A stretch of DNA of 54,884 nt from Pacificoceanicola onchidii (GCF_004804335.1 NZ_SRXY01000015.1:1-54884), one strand, 5' to 3'; positions 35,039-44,190 are shown, counted from the first letter of the stretch. Numbers and translations are program-made. Notes: generated from the letters alone by a model not told the origin.

Positions 35039-36153
35039 GGGCGCGTCCTTGCCAGCAGATCGAGGGTGCGTTCGATGCGTTCCTGTATCATCAGTCCCGT
35101 CTCGGCGGTGAAATCCGAATAGACCGGGAAACAGGCACAGCGGTCCTGCAGCGAAAAGCTGACCGGGGTCGGCACCGAGAGCACCGGGCGCGGACCGGTG
35201 TAGCCCTTCAGCACGCCGGGCCAGTAGTATTTCTTGATCTCGATGCCATTGTCGGCAAAGGCGCCAAGGGTTTCCTTGGTCACCTCCTCGTCAAAGACCA
35301 CGGGGTAGTTCGACCATGGGGTCGGCCCCGGATCCTGCGCGGTCTGAAACCCGTCCAGCCCGGCAAAGACCGTGTCGTAGAAGGCCGCGTGACGGCTGCG
35401 GGTCTCGGTGATCGCAGTCATGCGTTCGAGCATCGCAAGACCGATGGCAGCGCGAAACTCGTCAACCTTGGCGTTCTGGCCTTCGCCATAGGTCCGGTCC
35501 GCCTGGAAGCCGAAGTTCATCGCTGCCTTGATCGCCCCGATCATCGCCCGGGGCGCGGCGATCAGCCCGCCTTCCCCGATGGCAAAGACCTTGGTGGCAT
35601 GCAGCGAGAAGACCTCGATCTCGCCATCCTCCGACCCGAAGGGATGGCCGCTGTTCGGTGCGCCCAGACCGGCGGCCGCATCCACGATGAGCGGCACGCC
35701 ATGGGCGCGGCAGACCGCCTTTTGCGCGCTGATGTCACGGCGCAGGCCGAAGGGGCGCACGTGGATGACGCAGGCGATGTCCGGATGCTCCGCAAAGGCG
35801 GATTCGAGACTGTTCGGGCAAAGCTCCCAGCGGTCGGGGTCGATGTCGCAGATGACCGGCGTTGCGCCGGCGGCAAAGACCGCCTGCACCGTCGCGGCAA
35901 AGGTGAAATCGGGCAGGGCGACCTTCTTGCCGTAGACGTCCAGCGCCTGCAGCACGGCCACCAGCCCGGCGGTCGCGCTGGCGCAGAGCAGCCCGCGATA
36001 GTCCTCGGTGAGGTAGGCCTTGCTCATCCGGTCGGCGAGATCCGTGGCCAGCGGGCCGAAATTGGAGAAATAGCGCTGATCGTAGGAGGTCGTCAGATAC
36101 GGCGTCCAGCTTTCAGGTTCGGGCAGTGCGGGGCGAAGAAAGGGGAAAAGCAT
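35035..36153 (-). CDS. DegT/DnrJ/EryC1-type sugar aminotransferase
   Basis: 372 aa, family length. LPDFTFAATVQAVFAAGATP and the IVDAAAGLGA region bind PLP; SLHATK carries the PLP lysine (K188), followed by GEGGLI as usual. It transaminates a keto sugar nucleotide, most likely the dTDP-4-keto-6-deoxyglucose made by RmlA/RmlB (inference; no 3,4-ketoisomerase is present, so a 4-amino sugar is the simpler product). The neighbouring acyltransferases could then acetylate the amine. Coupled by 4-bp overlap to the GT downstream. Confidence 0.9.
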   Translation of the reverse strand: MLFPFLRPALPEPESWTPYLTTSYDQRYFSNFGPLATDLADRMSKAYLTEDYRGLLCASATAGLVAVLQALDVYGKKVALPDFTFAATVQAVFAAGATPVICDIDPDRWELCPNSLESAFAEHPDIACVIHVRPFGLRRDISAQKAVCRAHGVPLIVDAAAGLGAPNSGHPFGSEDGEIEVFSLHATKVFAIGEGGLIAAPRAMIGAIKAAMNFGFQADRTYGEGQNAKVDEFRAAIGLAMLERMTAITETRSRHAAFYDTVFAGLDGFQTAQDPGPTPWSNYPVVFDEEVTKETLGAFADNGIEIKKYYWPGVLKGYTGPRPVLSVPTPVSFSLQDRCACFPVYSDFTAETGLMIQERIERTLDLLARTRP

Positions 36154-36197
36154 TTGGAAATCCTGTGCGAAAGAGGGGCCGGGGCTGCCGTGATGGC

Positions 36198-37580
36198 TCA
36201 GTCAGCGGGCGCGGGTTTTTCAGGGAACAGCACGTCGACCAGCTTCAGATCGTTCTGATTGGCCTTCTCCAGAAGCGCGGTGACCTCTTCGCTGTTGGCC
36301 TCGGCCTTTTTCGCCGGTTTGGAGACATTGGCCTGCACGCTTTCCCAGGTGAACTCGGGGAACGGCTCCTTGAGCACCTCGGCGAGCCGGGCCAGGAAGC
36401 CGTCGAAATCCGCCACGTTGCCCAGGGCGTCCAGATCGCGGGCGGCGGCGATGGCGCGGTCAAGCTCCGGCGCCTCGCCGGGGATCATCGGTGCAAGGCG
36501 CGAGCACTGGAAATCCCGGCACTGGCGGTCGGCGGGGTTCTTCAGGCGGGTGCGCACATAGCCTTCGAGATCGGTTTCCTTGGCCAGCCGCGCGCCGAAG
36601 GTGTCGGCCTTCTGGTTGCGCTCGAAACGATAGGCGGAGCGGATGCGGGCAATCGGATCGCGCAGGATCATGACGGTGAGGATGCGCACGCCCGGCACCT
36701 CCGGCACCGGACCGATGCCGGTGTGGGTCGAGAAGGCCACCGCCTCCGGCTCGCTTTCGATCCATTTCGCCAGCTCGGCGCTGTTGTCGCCGCCCGCCAT
36801 GGAAAACTCGCGCGTGACCCAGCGCTCCTGAAAGTTGCGCTTGAGGATTTCGTCCAGCGAGGTGCCCGCGTTCTTGAACAGGTGATAGTGCAGGATAACC
36901 GTCCGGGTGGGCTGTTCGTTCGTCATACTCGGTCTTTCTTTGCGTGGCGTGTACCCACACCAATATACGTCTGCGGCGTAGCGGTCGATGATCGCCCGGC
37001 GCAGGCTTTCATCGGTTTGCGGGATCTGGGTGTCCGTCTCGCGCCCCAGAAAGGCCAGCCGTTCCGCGTGGCTGTTGGAGACGCCGATCTCGCGCGGGCC
37101 GCGGCTGTTGCCCGCCAGGTCATCCAGCCAGTCCACCACCTGCCCCAGCCCGTCCTCCAGCCGGAAGATGCGCGCGCCCTTCGGGATGAAATCCAGCATC
37201 GGGCGGGTGTGGTTGTCGAGCGCGAAGCGTGGCTGCGGCAGGCTGCCGACCCAATCCGCAAAGGACATGTCCGCCGGGATCGTCTGCTCGATGTCGCGCT
37301 GGCGCAGGAACACGCTGTGCAGCCGGTCGTAGGGGTTGCGGACGATGGCGAAACTGGCGTCGAAGAACCCGGCCGGAAAGAGCCGGTCCAGCGCATCGCG
37401 CGTGACATGCTGCGGCGAAGAGCGCGTCCAGCGCGCGCCCTCCGGCACCGAGAGATAGCCCGGATCGGCAAAGGCCAGCGGGCCGAAGCGGGCGCGCAGG
37501 TAGCGTTCGACCGAGGTGCCCGCAGCGCGGGGCACATGGGCGAAATAGACGAGCTTGCCCGAAATGCGGATGATCGGCAT
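36198..37580 (-). CDS. Tandem fusion of two sulfotransferase domains
   Basis: 460 aa in one frame with no internal stop. Domain 1 (about 1-210): FAHVPRAAGTSVERYL and FAIVRNPYDRLHSVF. Domain 2 (about 220-440): LHYHLFKNAGTSLDEIL and MILRDPIARIRSAY. Both keep the 5'-phosphosulfate loop and the Arg/Ser of the 3'-phosphate site, so both may be active. The join (KERPSMTNEQ) retains an ATG at 36929 preceded by ACCGAGT, very like the leader of the upstream GT gene (GCCGAGTATG at 41540). This suggests two neighbouring genes fused by loss of a stop. It could still give a separate C-terminal product by internal initiation. Confidence 0.85.
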   Translation of the reverse strand: MPIIRISGKLVYFAHVPRAAGTSVERYLRARFGPLAFADPGYLSVPEGARWTRSSPQHVTRDALDRLFPAGFFDASFAIVRNPYDRLHSVFLRQRDIEQTIPADMSFADWVGSLPQPRFALDNHTRPMLDFIPKGARIFRLEDGLGQVVDWLDDLAGNSRGPREIGVSNSHAERLAFLGRETDTQIPQTDESLRRAIIDRYAADVYWCGYTPRKERPSMTNEQPTRTVILHYHLFKNAGTSLDEILKRNFQERWVTREFSMAGGDNSAELAKWIESEPEAVAFSTHTGIGPVPEVPGVRILTVMILRDPIARIRSAYRFERNQKADTFGARLAKETDLEGYVRTRLKNPADRQCRDFQCSRLAPMIPGEAPELDRAIAAARDLDALGNVADFDGFLARLAEVLKEPFPEFTWESVQANVSKPAKKAEANSEEVTALLEKANQNDLKLVDVLFPEKPAPAD

Positions 37581-37595
37581 GAAGCGCCTGCTCCG

Positions 37596-40500
37596 TTACT
37601 TGGCCCAGGGGCGGGTGCTGGAGAACAGGCCGATGGCCTCGAAGGCATCGCGCATCTGCTCCTGGCCCACCTCGAAGGAGAAGCGCAGGGCGGCCAGATC
37701 GCGGGCGTTGGTCACCAGTTTCTGCCACAGCTCGGGATCGTCGTAGAGCCGGGTGATCGACTCCTCCCATTCCTCGGGTGTCTTGGCGATCAGGCAGTCG
37801 CGCCCGTGCAGCAGGCCAATGCCTTCGGCGGCCAGCGGGCTGAGCACGCAGGGAATGCCGCTCGCCAGGGCGCTCAGCACCTTGCCCTTGATGCCCGCGC
37901 CCGAAAGCAGCGGCGCGACAAAGACCATGTGCTGGTCATAGGCGTCTTCGATTTCCTCGACAAAGCCGATGGGCGCAACGTTCGGCGCCTCCAGCGCCTC
38001 GACATCGGCCCCCATGCGCGAGCCATAGATCGACAGGGTGATCTCCGGGCGGGAGTTGGCCAGCCGCGACATGACCGATTTGGCGAACCATTCCACGCCT
38101 TCGACATTCGGGTGATGCTGGAAGCCGCCAAGGAAGGAAATCCCTTTGCGCCCGTCGCGCGGCGGCACGGTGTCCGGCAGGTCCAGCACCCAGGGGCAGG
38201 GCAGCACCTTGATCGCGCCTTCGGACTGGGCCTCGATGACCGAATGCTCCATTTCGTTGTAGGAGAGCACCGCATCGACGCTGCGCATGGCCGAAAACTC
38301 CTCGGCCTGCACCGCGCGGGCGGCTTCTTTCTGGTTTTCGTCCTGCTCGGCCACGGCTTTGCGCAAAAGGCGCAGGTAATGCAGGTCGGCGTTGTTCATC
38401 AGGATCGGTGCCTGCGGATTGGCGGCGCGGATCTGGCTGACCACCGAATTCACCACGTGGTAGCGGGTGATGTAGAAGGCGTCGAACTCCGCCCCGCGCT
38501 CGGCGAGGAATTCATCGATGGAGCGGTAGAAGGGCGAGAGGATGACCTCGACCCCCATGTTCTGCAGCTCTTCGGTATAGCCGCCCAGATGCGCGAGGTT
38601 CTCGGGCAGGAAGGTGATCTTGTAGCCCAGCGACTGCACCAGCCGGATTTCCTGCAGGGCGGCATAGCTGCCCGCGCTCTGGTCCGGCGTGGGGGTGGTG
38701 TAATCGACAAACAGCACACGGCCCGCGATGCCGCGGTCCTTTTCCAGGTCCGGCGCGGTGCCGACCTTGGAGAAATTCGCATAGGCGGCGGCCCAGCGGC
38801 GCTTGAACTTGGGCCGGTTGACCTCCTGAAAGCGCTTGAAGCCCGAGGAGGTGCTGGTGCCGCTGGTCATGCCTTCGTAGTGGTAGACAACCGACGAGGG
38901 GATAAACCAGGTGGTGTACCCCGCATCGCGCACCTTGAAGGACAGGTCCGTGTCCTCGAAATACATCGGCTCGAGGTAGGACGACAGCCCGCCCACCTCT
39001 TCCCAGATCTCGCGGGTGGTCATCACGGCGGCACCGGACAGGTAATCGGCCTGGCGCGCATAGCTGAAGCGCGGCTCATGCGGGTTCTGGCGGTTGCCGT
39101 AGTTCCACGGATCGCCCGAGCCCCAGATGATGCCGCCCGCTTCCTGCAGGGTGCCATCGGGATAGAGCAGCTTGGAGCCCACAAGGCCCACATTCGGGAA
39201 CCGGTCAAAGCCGTCGATCAGCGCATCGAGCCAGCCCACGGTCGGCTCGGTGTCGTTGTTCAGAAGCACCACGTATTTGCCCTTCGCCCGCGCCACGCCG
39301 GCGTTGCAGGCGCGGATGAAGCGCATCGGCTCTTCGTTGTGGATCACGGTGATGCCGCTGACCAGCTCTTCGATGGTGGCGGTCTCATCGGTGGAGGCGT
39401 CATCGACGAGGATCACCTCGAAGCTGGCCTTGTTCCAGGCCAGAAGCAGCGCACAGAGCCCGGCATAGGTGACCTTCACCTTGTTATGCGCGGGGATGAC
39501 GATGCTGACATCGGGGTTTTCCACCTCGGGGAATTTCAGCGGCTTCATCGAGAGCTTCTCATAGCCGCGTTCCAGCGCCTCCAAAGCCATCGAGAGCTGG
39601 GCCATCTCCTCGGTCGGGGTGCCCGCCTTCATATGGGCGCGCAGCGCCTTGAAGCGCAGCGGCGACTGCGGGAAAAGATCGCTGCCGATCGCCTTTGCGC
39701 CTTCGTGCTGGAGCACCGGCACCGGGGTCAGCTGGCGCGGCGGCAGGAACCAGTTGGCCCAGTAGACGCGGTTGCCCGAGGGATCGCGCAGCTCAAGCCA
39801 GCTGTGCTGGCCGGTCAGATGGGTCTGCGGCACGCGCAGCATGTTGTTGCCATCCTCAAGGCGCACCGGGAAAGCCGGCTTGCCATTGATCCAGGCCACG
39901 GCCTTGACCGGGCCATTGGCGTGAAACTCGAGCACATGGCCCCAGTCCTTGTGGATGTGCACGCCCACCACATGGCCGGGCTGCAGCACCATGGAGGTGC
40001 CATCGACCTTCAGCACGATGTCATCGCCGGGGTTCAGCTTGGCCACGTCGAGATCGGCGCGATACCAGACGGCGGTGCCGGTGGTGTCATTGTCCAGATG
40101 CATCCCCACGGGCACCTGCAGGCCGGAGCTGCCTGCGCGGGTCACGCAAGGGCGCGCCACGAAGAAGACATGCGGGTCGCCCGAGGCGGTGCTGTCGCCG
40201 CCGGTATAGTCAATCTCCAGCTTCAGGATCTGGTCGCCGCGGCGGGCGGGCAGGCGCATCTGCACCGACTGGTAGCCTGCGGCATTGGCCCCGCCAAGCG
40301 CGCTGCGGTCGAAATTGACCCGGTTGCTCCAGACCGCGTTGCCGTCCGCGTCTTCGAGCCGCAGCACCAGCGCGCCGCGCGCGCGGTGGCAGGCCAGCTC
40401 CGCCATGAAGATCACATCGCCATCGGCCGGGCTCAGCGCCATCTCGCCGCCAAGCGGCACGGGCTGCGCGCCGATGCTCGGGTCCATGACAACGCGCAGG

Positions 40501-41540
40501 GTGTTCCAGCCGCGCACCTGCCATTCGTCCAGTTCGTTGAATTTCTGGCCGCCCACGGGATCGGCGGCCACGCCAAGCGGGAAGCTGCGGGACATGTCAT
40601 CCAGCGTCGGGACAGGATCAGCCGGTGCAAAGGTCACCTCGGTGCGGCCACTGACAAGATGCGGCCCCGTGGAGAGGAAATCAGGGCCAGCCTTGGCAAA
40701 AACCGTGCCCCCGGCAAAGGAAATTTCGCACAGGTTGGTTTTGGCAGACTTCGATTTAAACATCTGGGAGGTATCCATAAGAGTCTTTGTTGATGGTTTG
40801 GTCATGCCGGAGGAGGACCCCGGCATAAAGGAGGCCTTCTTACGATCCTGCAGCCGGGCGTGCAAAGTCAGGATATCCGCCTGCATGGCCTTGGGCAGCT
40901 GAGACAGGAAGGTTTTCATGTGCTGCGCGGCTTCACCGCCGTGATAGCCGCGGCTTTCGGGATGGGTGACGAGATGGGCCGTGTCGCGCACCGCGCATTG
41001 GCCGCCCTGCCGCGCAAAGCTGAGCGCAACCCAGTCGATGCCCCAGCCGAGATTGTTGCCCTCATAGTCGAGCCCGCGCATGTGCTCTGCAACACGCGGA
41101 CCAAAGGCCCAGACCACGCCGTCGGTCTGCGCCACGCGCGTCAGGCCGCTGCCTTCCAGCGGGCCTTCGGAGACGTCCGCGGTGGGGTAGGGGGTCCAGG
41201 TCAGGTCCGGGGCCCAGACGCCGACATCGGGATGTCCGGCAAAGGCCTTTTCGCAGTCCGCCACCAGCCGCGGCCAATCGTCATAAGAGACGTCGGCCTG
41301 GATCTGCAGCTGGATGTCGCCGGGCTCCACGAGATCAAGCGCGGCGCGGAACTTGCGCCCGAAATACCAGCTCTGCGGCACCTGTACCCAGCTGCCCGGC
41401 CCGTCTTCCGGCGCTTCGGCGGTGTTGGAGTAGAGAACCGTGAGTTTATCGACCACGCCTGTCAGCTGGCGGGCAATGTCCTGCGCCCGGTCATGTTGGC
41501 CTTCCCAGCTGATGATAACCGCATGGATCGCTGAGGGCAT
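37596..41540 (-). CDS. Large multi-domain glycosyltransferase (GT-A, beta-sandwich, GT2, GT4)
   Basis: 1,314 aa, first gene of the leftward operon. An N-terminal GT-A-like domain (about 1-235; AVIISWEGQHDRA, IQADVSYDDW) is followed by beta-sandwich/carbohydrate-binding-like segments (about 300-620). A canonical GT2 comes next (about 678-900; VSIVIPAHNK, VDDASTDETA, LLNNDTEP, EDTDLSFK). A GT4-like half (about 935-1310; RVLFVDYTTPTPDQSAG, SFLGGFQHHPNVEGV, VAPLLSGAGIKGKV) closes the protein. Such GT2-GT4 fusions with rhamnose or hexose specificity are common in bacterial polysaccharide loci. It probably builds the repeat backbone. Promoter expected in 41541-41706. Confidence 0.88.
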   Translation of the reverse strand: MPSAIHAVIISWEGQHDRAQDIARQLTGVVDKLTVLYSNTAEAPEDGPGSWVQVPQSWYFGRKFRAALDLVEPGDIQLQIQADVSYDDWPRLVADCEKAFAGHPDVGVWAPDLTWTPYPTADVSEGPLEGSGLTRVAQTDGVVWAFGPRVAEHMRGLDYEGNNLGWGIDWVALSFARQGGQCAVRDTAHLVTHPESRGYHGGEAAQHMKTFLSQLPKAMQADILTLHARLQDRKKASFMPGSSSGMTKPSTKTLMDTSQMFKSKSAKTNLCEISFAGGTVFAKAGPDFLSTGPHLVSGRTEVTFAPADPVPTLDDMSRSFPLGVAADPVGGQKFNELDEWQVRGWNTLRVVMDPSIGAQPVPLGGEMALSPADGDVIFMAELACHRARGALVLRLEDADGNAVWSNRVNFDRSALGGANAAGYQSVQMRLPARRGDQILKLEIDYTGGDSTASGDPHVFFVARPCVTRAGSSGLQVPVGMHLDNDTTGTAVWYRADLDVAKLNPGDDIVLKVDGTSMVLQPGHVVGVHIHKDWGHVLEFHANGPVKAVAWINGKPAFPVRLEDGNNMLRVPQTHLTGQHSWLELRDPSGNRVYWANWFLPPRQLTPVPVLQHEGAKAIGSDLFPQSPLRFKALRAHMKAGTPTEEMAQLSMALEALERGYEKLSMKPLKFPEVENPDVSIVIPAHNKVKVTYAGLCALLLAWNKASFEVILVDDASTDETATIEELVSGITVIHNEEPMRFIRACNAGVARAKGKYVVLLNNDTEPTVGWLDALIDGFDRFPNVGLVGSKLLYPDGTLQEAGGIIWGSGDPWNYGNRQNPHEPRFSYARQADYLSGAAVMTTREIWEEVGGLSSYLEPMYFEDTDLSFKVRDAGYTTWFIPSSVVYHYEGMTSGTSTSSGFKRFQEVNRPKFKRRWAAAYANFSKVGTAPDLEKDRGIAGRVLFVDYTTPTPDQSAGSYAALQEIRLVQSLGYKITFLPENLAHLGGYTEELQNMGVEVILSPFYRSIDEFLAERGAEFDAFYITRYHVVNSVVSQIRAANPQAPILMNNADLHYLRLLRKAVAEQDENQKEAARAVQAEEFSAMRSVDAVLSYNEMEHSVIEAQSEGAIKVLPCPWVLDLPDTVPPRDGRKGISFLGGFQHHPNVEGVEWFAKSVMSRLANSRPEITLSIYGSRMGADVEALEAPNVAPIGFVEEIEDAYDQHMVFVAPLLSGAGIKGKVLSALASGIPCVLSPLAAEGIGLLHGRDCLIAKTPEEWEESITRLYDDPELWQKLVTNARDLAALRFSFEVGQEQMRDAFEAIGLFSSTRPWAK

Positions 41541-41646
41541 ACTCGGCTCTTGGTTGTCTGTTCTTGGTTGCCTGACAGGGCAGGCGCAGGGCTCCCGCCC
41601 GGCAGCCCGTCTCTACCCCAAACCCCCGAAGGTCACAATACGAAGA

Positions 41647-41674
41647 CCCCGCGCAAGGCGGGGGCTGCGCGGGG
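41647..41674. terminator. Hairpin upstream of the large GT gene
   Basis: CCCCGCGCA (41647-41655) pairs with TGCGCGGGG (41666-41674), followed on the plus strand by AAAA. There is no T-tract on the minus strand, so it is not a standard terminator for the leftward genes; it may be a leader structure. Confidence 0.35.
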
Positions 41675-41706
41675 AAAACACGGGCGAAAACGGCAGGAGA
41701 TGAAAA

Positions 41707-41737
41707 AACCGGCCCATCCGCGAGGATCGGGCCGGTT
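41707..41737 (-). terminator. Rho-independent terminator of the DUF2793 gene
   Basis: AACCGGCCC (41707-41715) pairs with GGGCCGGTT (41729-41737), extended by ATCC/GGAT around a GCGA tetraloop. On the minus strand six T residues follow. It lies 40 bp after the fibre-protein stop and separates that gene from the polysaccharide operon. Confidence 0.9.
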
Positions 41738-41776
41738 CAGCGCAGACGTGTATTGGTCCAGGGCCAGGACCCTGGG

Positions 41777-42844
41777 TCAGGCGGCGGCGCCGCCGGACAG
41801 GCGCCAGATCGTCCCGTCACTCCAGAGCGGTTTGTTCAAAGTGCTGTCATAGATCATCGCACCAGCGCCGGCCGCGGCGGCATCCGGGCGGGCACCGCTG
41901 GCATAGGCGCCGCAGCGCACCGGCCCGGACACGTCCAGCGTCGAGGCAGGCGTGGTGGTGCCGATGCCGACCTTGCCATCAGGCGCAATTGTCATGCGCG
42001 CGGCATTGTCCGTGGCGAACTGGATGTCCGTGGCCTCGTAGTTCCAGAAATAGGCCCGGTTCGAGAAGCCAAACCAGAAGCCGTCAGACGTCCCCGAGCC
42101 GCTGTTGTCATTGCTCATCTGCAGCGCTGCGCCCTGCCCGCCGGGGCGGTGAATGTGCAGCGGGTAATTGGGGCTGTCCATGCCGAGTCCGATGTTGCCA
42201 TTGGCGCCATCGATCACCATCGCCTCGGTCCAGGCGGTGCCGTCGGCGGAGACCTTCACCGCGAAATTGTCCGATCCGGTGGTGCCCATCTCGGCGCGGC
42301 CGGACCAGTTTGTCTGGAACAGCAGGCTGGCGGTGTCCGTGGCGCTGGCCTTGTTGATCTTCATCTGGTGGCCCGTGCCGTCATGGCTGAGCAGGCTGGC
42401 GTCCGCGACAACGGACAGGCGGTTGGTGGTGTCATGGGTGGTCCCGATGCCGATGCCATCGAGATTGTCGAACGAAGGCGTTCCCCCGCCGCCGCCGCCC
42501 CCGCCGGTGCTCAGCGCGGACCATATTCCGCCGGCATAGAGACGCAATCCGCCGCCGGGCTTGTCCGTTGCGATCCAGCCTTCGACCGGGGTCACGAAGA
42601 TCCAGGTGTCATCGATCCAGGCGGCGAGATCCCCGCCGTGGCCGTCCCAGGCCCCCGAAGGCGCAAGCCCAAGCGCCCAGACACCCCCCGCCACGGGGGT
42701 GACGGGCGGGGCGCTTGCGTCAAATTCTTCGATTGTCAGTTGCACCACGATATCAAGCCGCTCCAGCGCGGCATTGTGGGTGACATGCTTCTGCGCCTGT
42801 GCGGGCATGAGGTAGGGCAGGGAGAGGCGGGCTGATGTATCCAT
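41777..42844 (-). CDS. DUF2793 fibre-like protein of phage/GTA type
   Basis: 355 aa; AGGAG eight bases before the ATG. The first ~110 residues (LPYLMPAQAQKHVTHNAALE, WIFVTPVEGWIA) are a clear DUF2793 domain, found in fibre proteins of Rhodobacterales phages and gene transfer agents. A Gly-rich hinge (about 118-126) follows. A shaft with GxIGxGTxTP-type repeats (GNIGLGMDSP, GKVGIGTTTP) follows, like those of the S74 protein at 54. It ends in a YDSTLNKPLWSDGTIWRL tip as in some tail fibres, without an S74 domain. There is no signal peptide. No other phage gene is nearby, so it is an isolated, possibly domesticated, carbohydrate-binding fibre. Confidence 0.85.
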   Translation of the reverse strand: MDTSARLSLPYLMPAQAQKHVTHNAALERLDIVVQLTIEEFDASAPPVTPVAGGVWALGLAPSGAWDGHGGDLAAWIDDTWIFVTPVEGWIATDKPGGGLRLYAGGIWSALSTGGGGGGGGTPSFDNLDGIGIGTTHDTTNRLSVVADASLLSHDGTGHQMKINKASATDTASLLFQTNWSGRAEMGTTGSDNFAVKVSADGTAWTEAMVIDGANGNIGLGMDSPNYPLHIHRPGGQGAALQMSNDNSGSGTSDGFWFGFSNRAYFWNYEATDIQFATDNAARMTIAPDGKVGIGTTTPASTLDVSGPVRCGAYASGARPDAAAAGAGAMIYDSTLNKPLWSDGTIWRLSGGAAA

Positions 42845-42908
42845 GAAACGGGCTCCTGATCCGGGTCGCGCACAAGCATTGAGCGCATCCGTTTACAGGG
42901 TCCAAACG

Positions 42909-42920
42909 CACCGTACGGTG
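42909..42920. promoter_or_regulatory. Palindrome upstream of the DUF2793 gene
   Basis: Perfect 12-bp palindrome CACCGTACGGTG, 65 bp before the start codon, in a 101-bp gap. It could be an operator; no regulator is implicated. Confidence 0.35.
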
Positions 42921-42945
42921 GTCCCGCCCGCCGCCCGCGCCCGGG

Positions 42946-44139
42946 TTACGGGGCGTTTTGACACAGGGTGATGGTGCCCGCCGTGAGGCCATTCACCGGC
43001 AGCGGCTGCAGGCTTTCCTGCGCCGCCCTGCTCACCGGGTGGATACACAGGCTGAGCTGCGCCGCGTCGTGCTGGGCGGTCACCGGCAGCACATCGCCGG
43101 GGGTGACCGCTTCAGGCCGGTCACACAGCACCGCAATCCGCCCCCAATGCCCGGTCGCATGGATCCCGTTCGAGAGGTGAATGCCCGGAGACAGCGCCAT
43201 GCGAAAACTCACCAGAACCGCATGCGCCGTGCCATCTTCGGAACAGGGAAGCGCCACATCCCGCCGGTCCGGATCGGTATCGGGCCGGGTGAAATCAAAA
43301 TCGAACAGCCGCACAGGCTCACCAAGCGCGCGCGGGGCGGTGGCGATAAAATCATTGGGCGTCAGCTGTGCGACAGAGGCAAACCGGTGAAAGGCGCTGA
43401 GATCAAACCCTTCGGCACGGGCAGGCCGCCAGAGGTCCAGCAGCCCCGCGCTTTCCACCGGCTGCGCCATGAGCCGTCCGCGTTCGGGGATCGCCCGCGC
43501 GCCCGGTTTGGCAAGCTCGCGCATGGCATGGGCCAGCGCCCCAAGCGCCCCTTCGCCCAAGAGAACGCTATCGACAATCTCCGAGATCACCACATCTGCC
43601 CGCTCCGGCAGATCCACCCCCAGTTCCAGCGCCTGAGAAGGTTTGCAGATCACCGTGATCTTCTCCGACAGCCCATTGGTGGCGATCACATGGCGCGCCG
43701 CTTCGGCAATCATCGGCTGCATCTCGCAGGTATAGACATGCCCCGCCCCGGCCCTTGCCGCCAGCATCGCGGTCAGCCCCGCGCCGGTGCCGATATCAAG
43801 CACGATATCCCCGGGCCGCACACGCGCGGCGATGGCGCGGGCATAGGCGTGATTGCGCCGCGTATCCCCCAGCATGGGGAAATGCCAGCGCGGCACGAAC
43901 ATCTGGTAAAGCCGCTCGCGCAGGGTGCGCGCCGCATGGTTCGCCGGATCGCGCCGGAGCGCCTCGGTCAGCAGATGATCGGTGACAAGCCCACCATCGG
44001 TGAGCGGCTGCTCACTGGCTTGCCGGACAAGCGCCTCGGCCTCCTCCTTGGCATCAGGGGACAGGGAAGGGGCAGCAGCGCGTTGGGAGAGAAACACCGG
44101 GGATTCGTCCTTTTTGAGGAAAATGCGAGTGATCCTCAT
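42946..44139 (-). CDS. PRMT-like (arginine) methyltransferase
   Basis: 397 aa. VLDIGTGAG (113-121) is the SAM loop and CEM (E139) the ribose-binding acid. SEIVDSVLLGEGAL (186-199) matches the PRMT double-Glu loop, with the two Glu (187, 196) nine apart as in PRMT1. GHWGRIAVLCD (330-340) takes the place of the PRMT THW loop, followed by a PGDVLPV strand as in the beta-barrel. RWHFPMLGDTRRNHAY before the SAM fold is like PRMT7. The N-terminal ~70 residues are extra. The target is unknown; arginine methylation is inferred. Bacterial PRMT-like proteins are uncommon. It lies alone between the fibre gene and repeat C. Confidence 0.75.
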   Translation of the reverse strand: MRITRIFLKKDESPVFLSQRAAAPSLSPDAKEEAEALVRQASEQPLTDGGLVTDHLLTEALRRDPANHAARTLRERLYQMFVPRWHFPMLGDTRRNHAYARAIAARVRPGDIVLDIGTGAGLTAMLAARAGAGHVYTCEMQPMIAEAARHVIATNGLSEKITVICKPSQALELGVDLPERADVVISEIVDSVLLGEGALGALAHAMRELAKPGARAIPERGRLMAQPVESAGLLDLWRPARAEGFDLSAFHRFASVAQLTPNDFIATAPRALGEPVRLFDFDFTRPDTDPDRRDVALPCSEDGTAHAVLVSFRMALSPGIHLSNGIHATGHWGRIAVLCDRPEAVTPGDVLPVTAQHDAAQLSLCIHPVSRAAQESLQPLPVNGLTAGTITLCQNAP

Positions 44140-44190
44140 AGAGCCCGGTGAGGGCTAAGATTGGGTAAAGGGGGAGAGGGCGCGTTCCAC

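Noticed and set aside
41777-42844. Remnant prophage or gene transfer agent cluster
   Set aside because: Only a fibre-type gene is present. No capsid, terminase, portal or tail genes lie on the plasmid.
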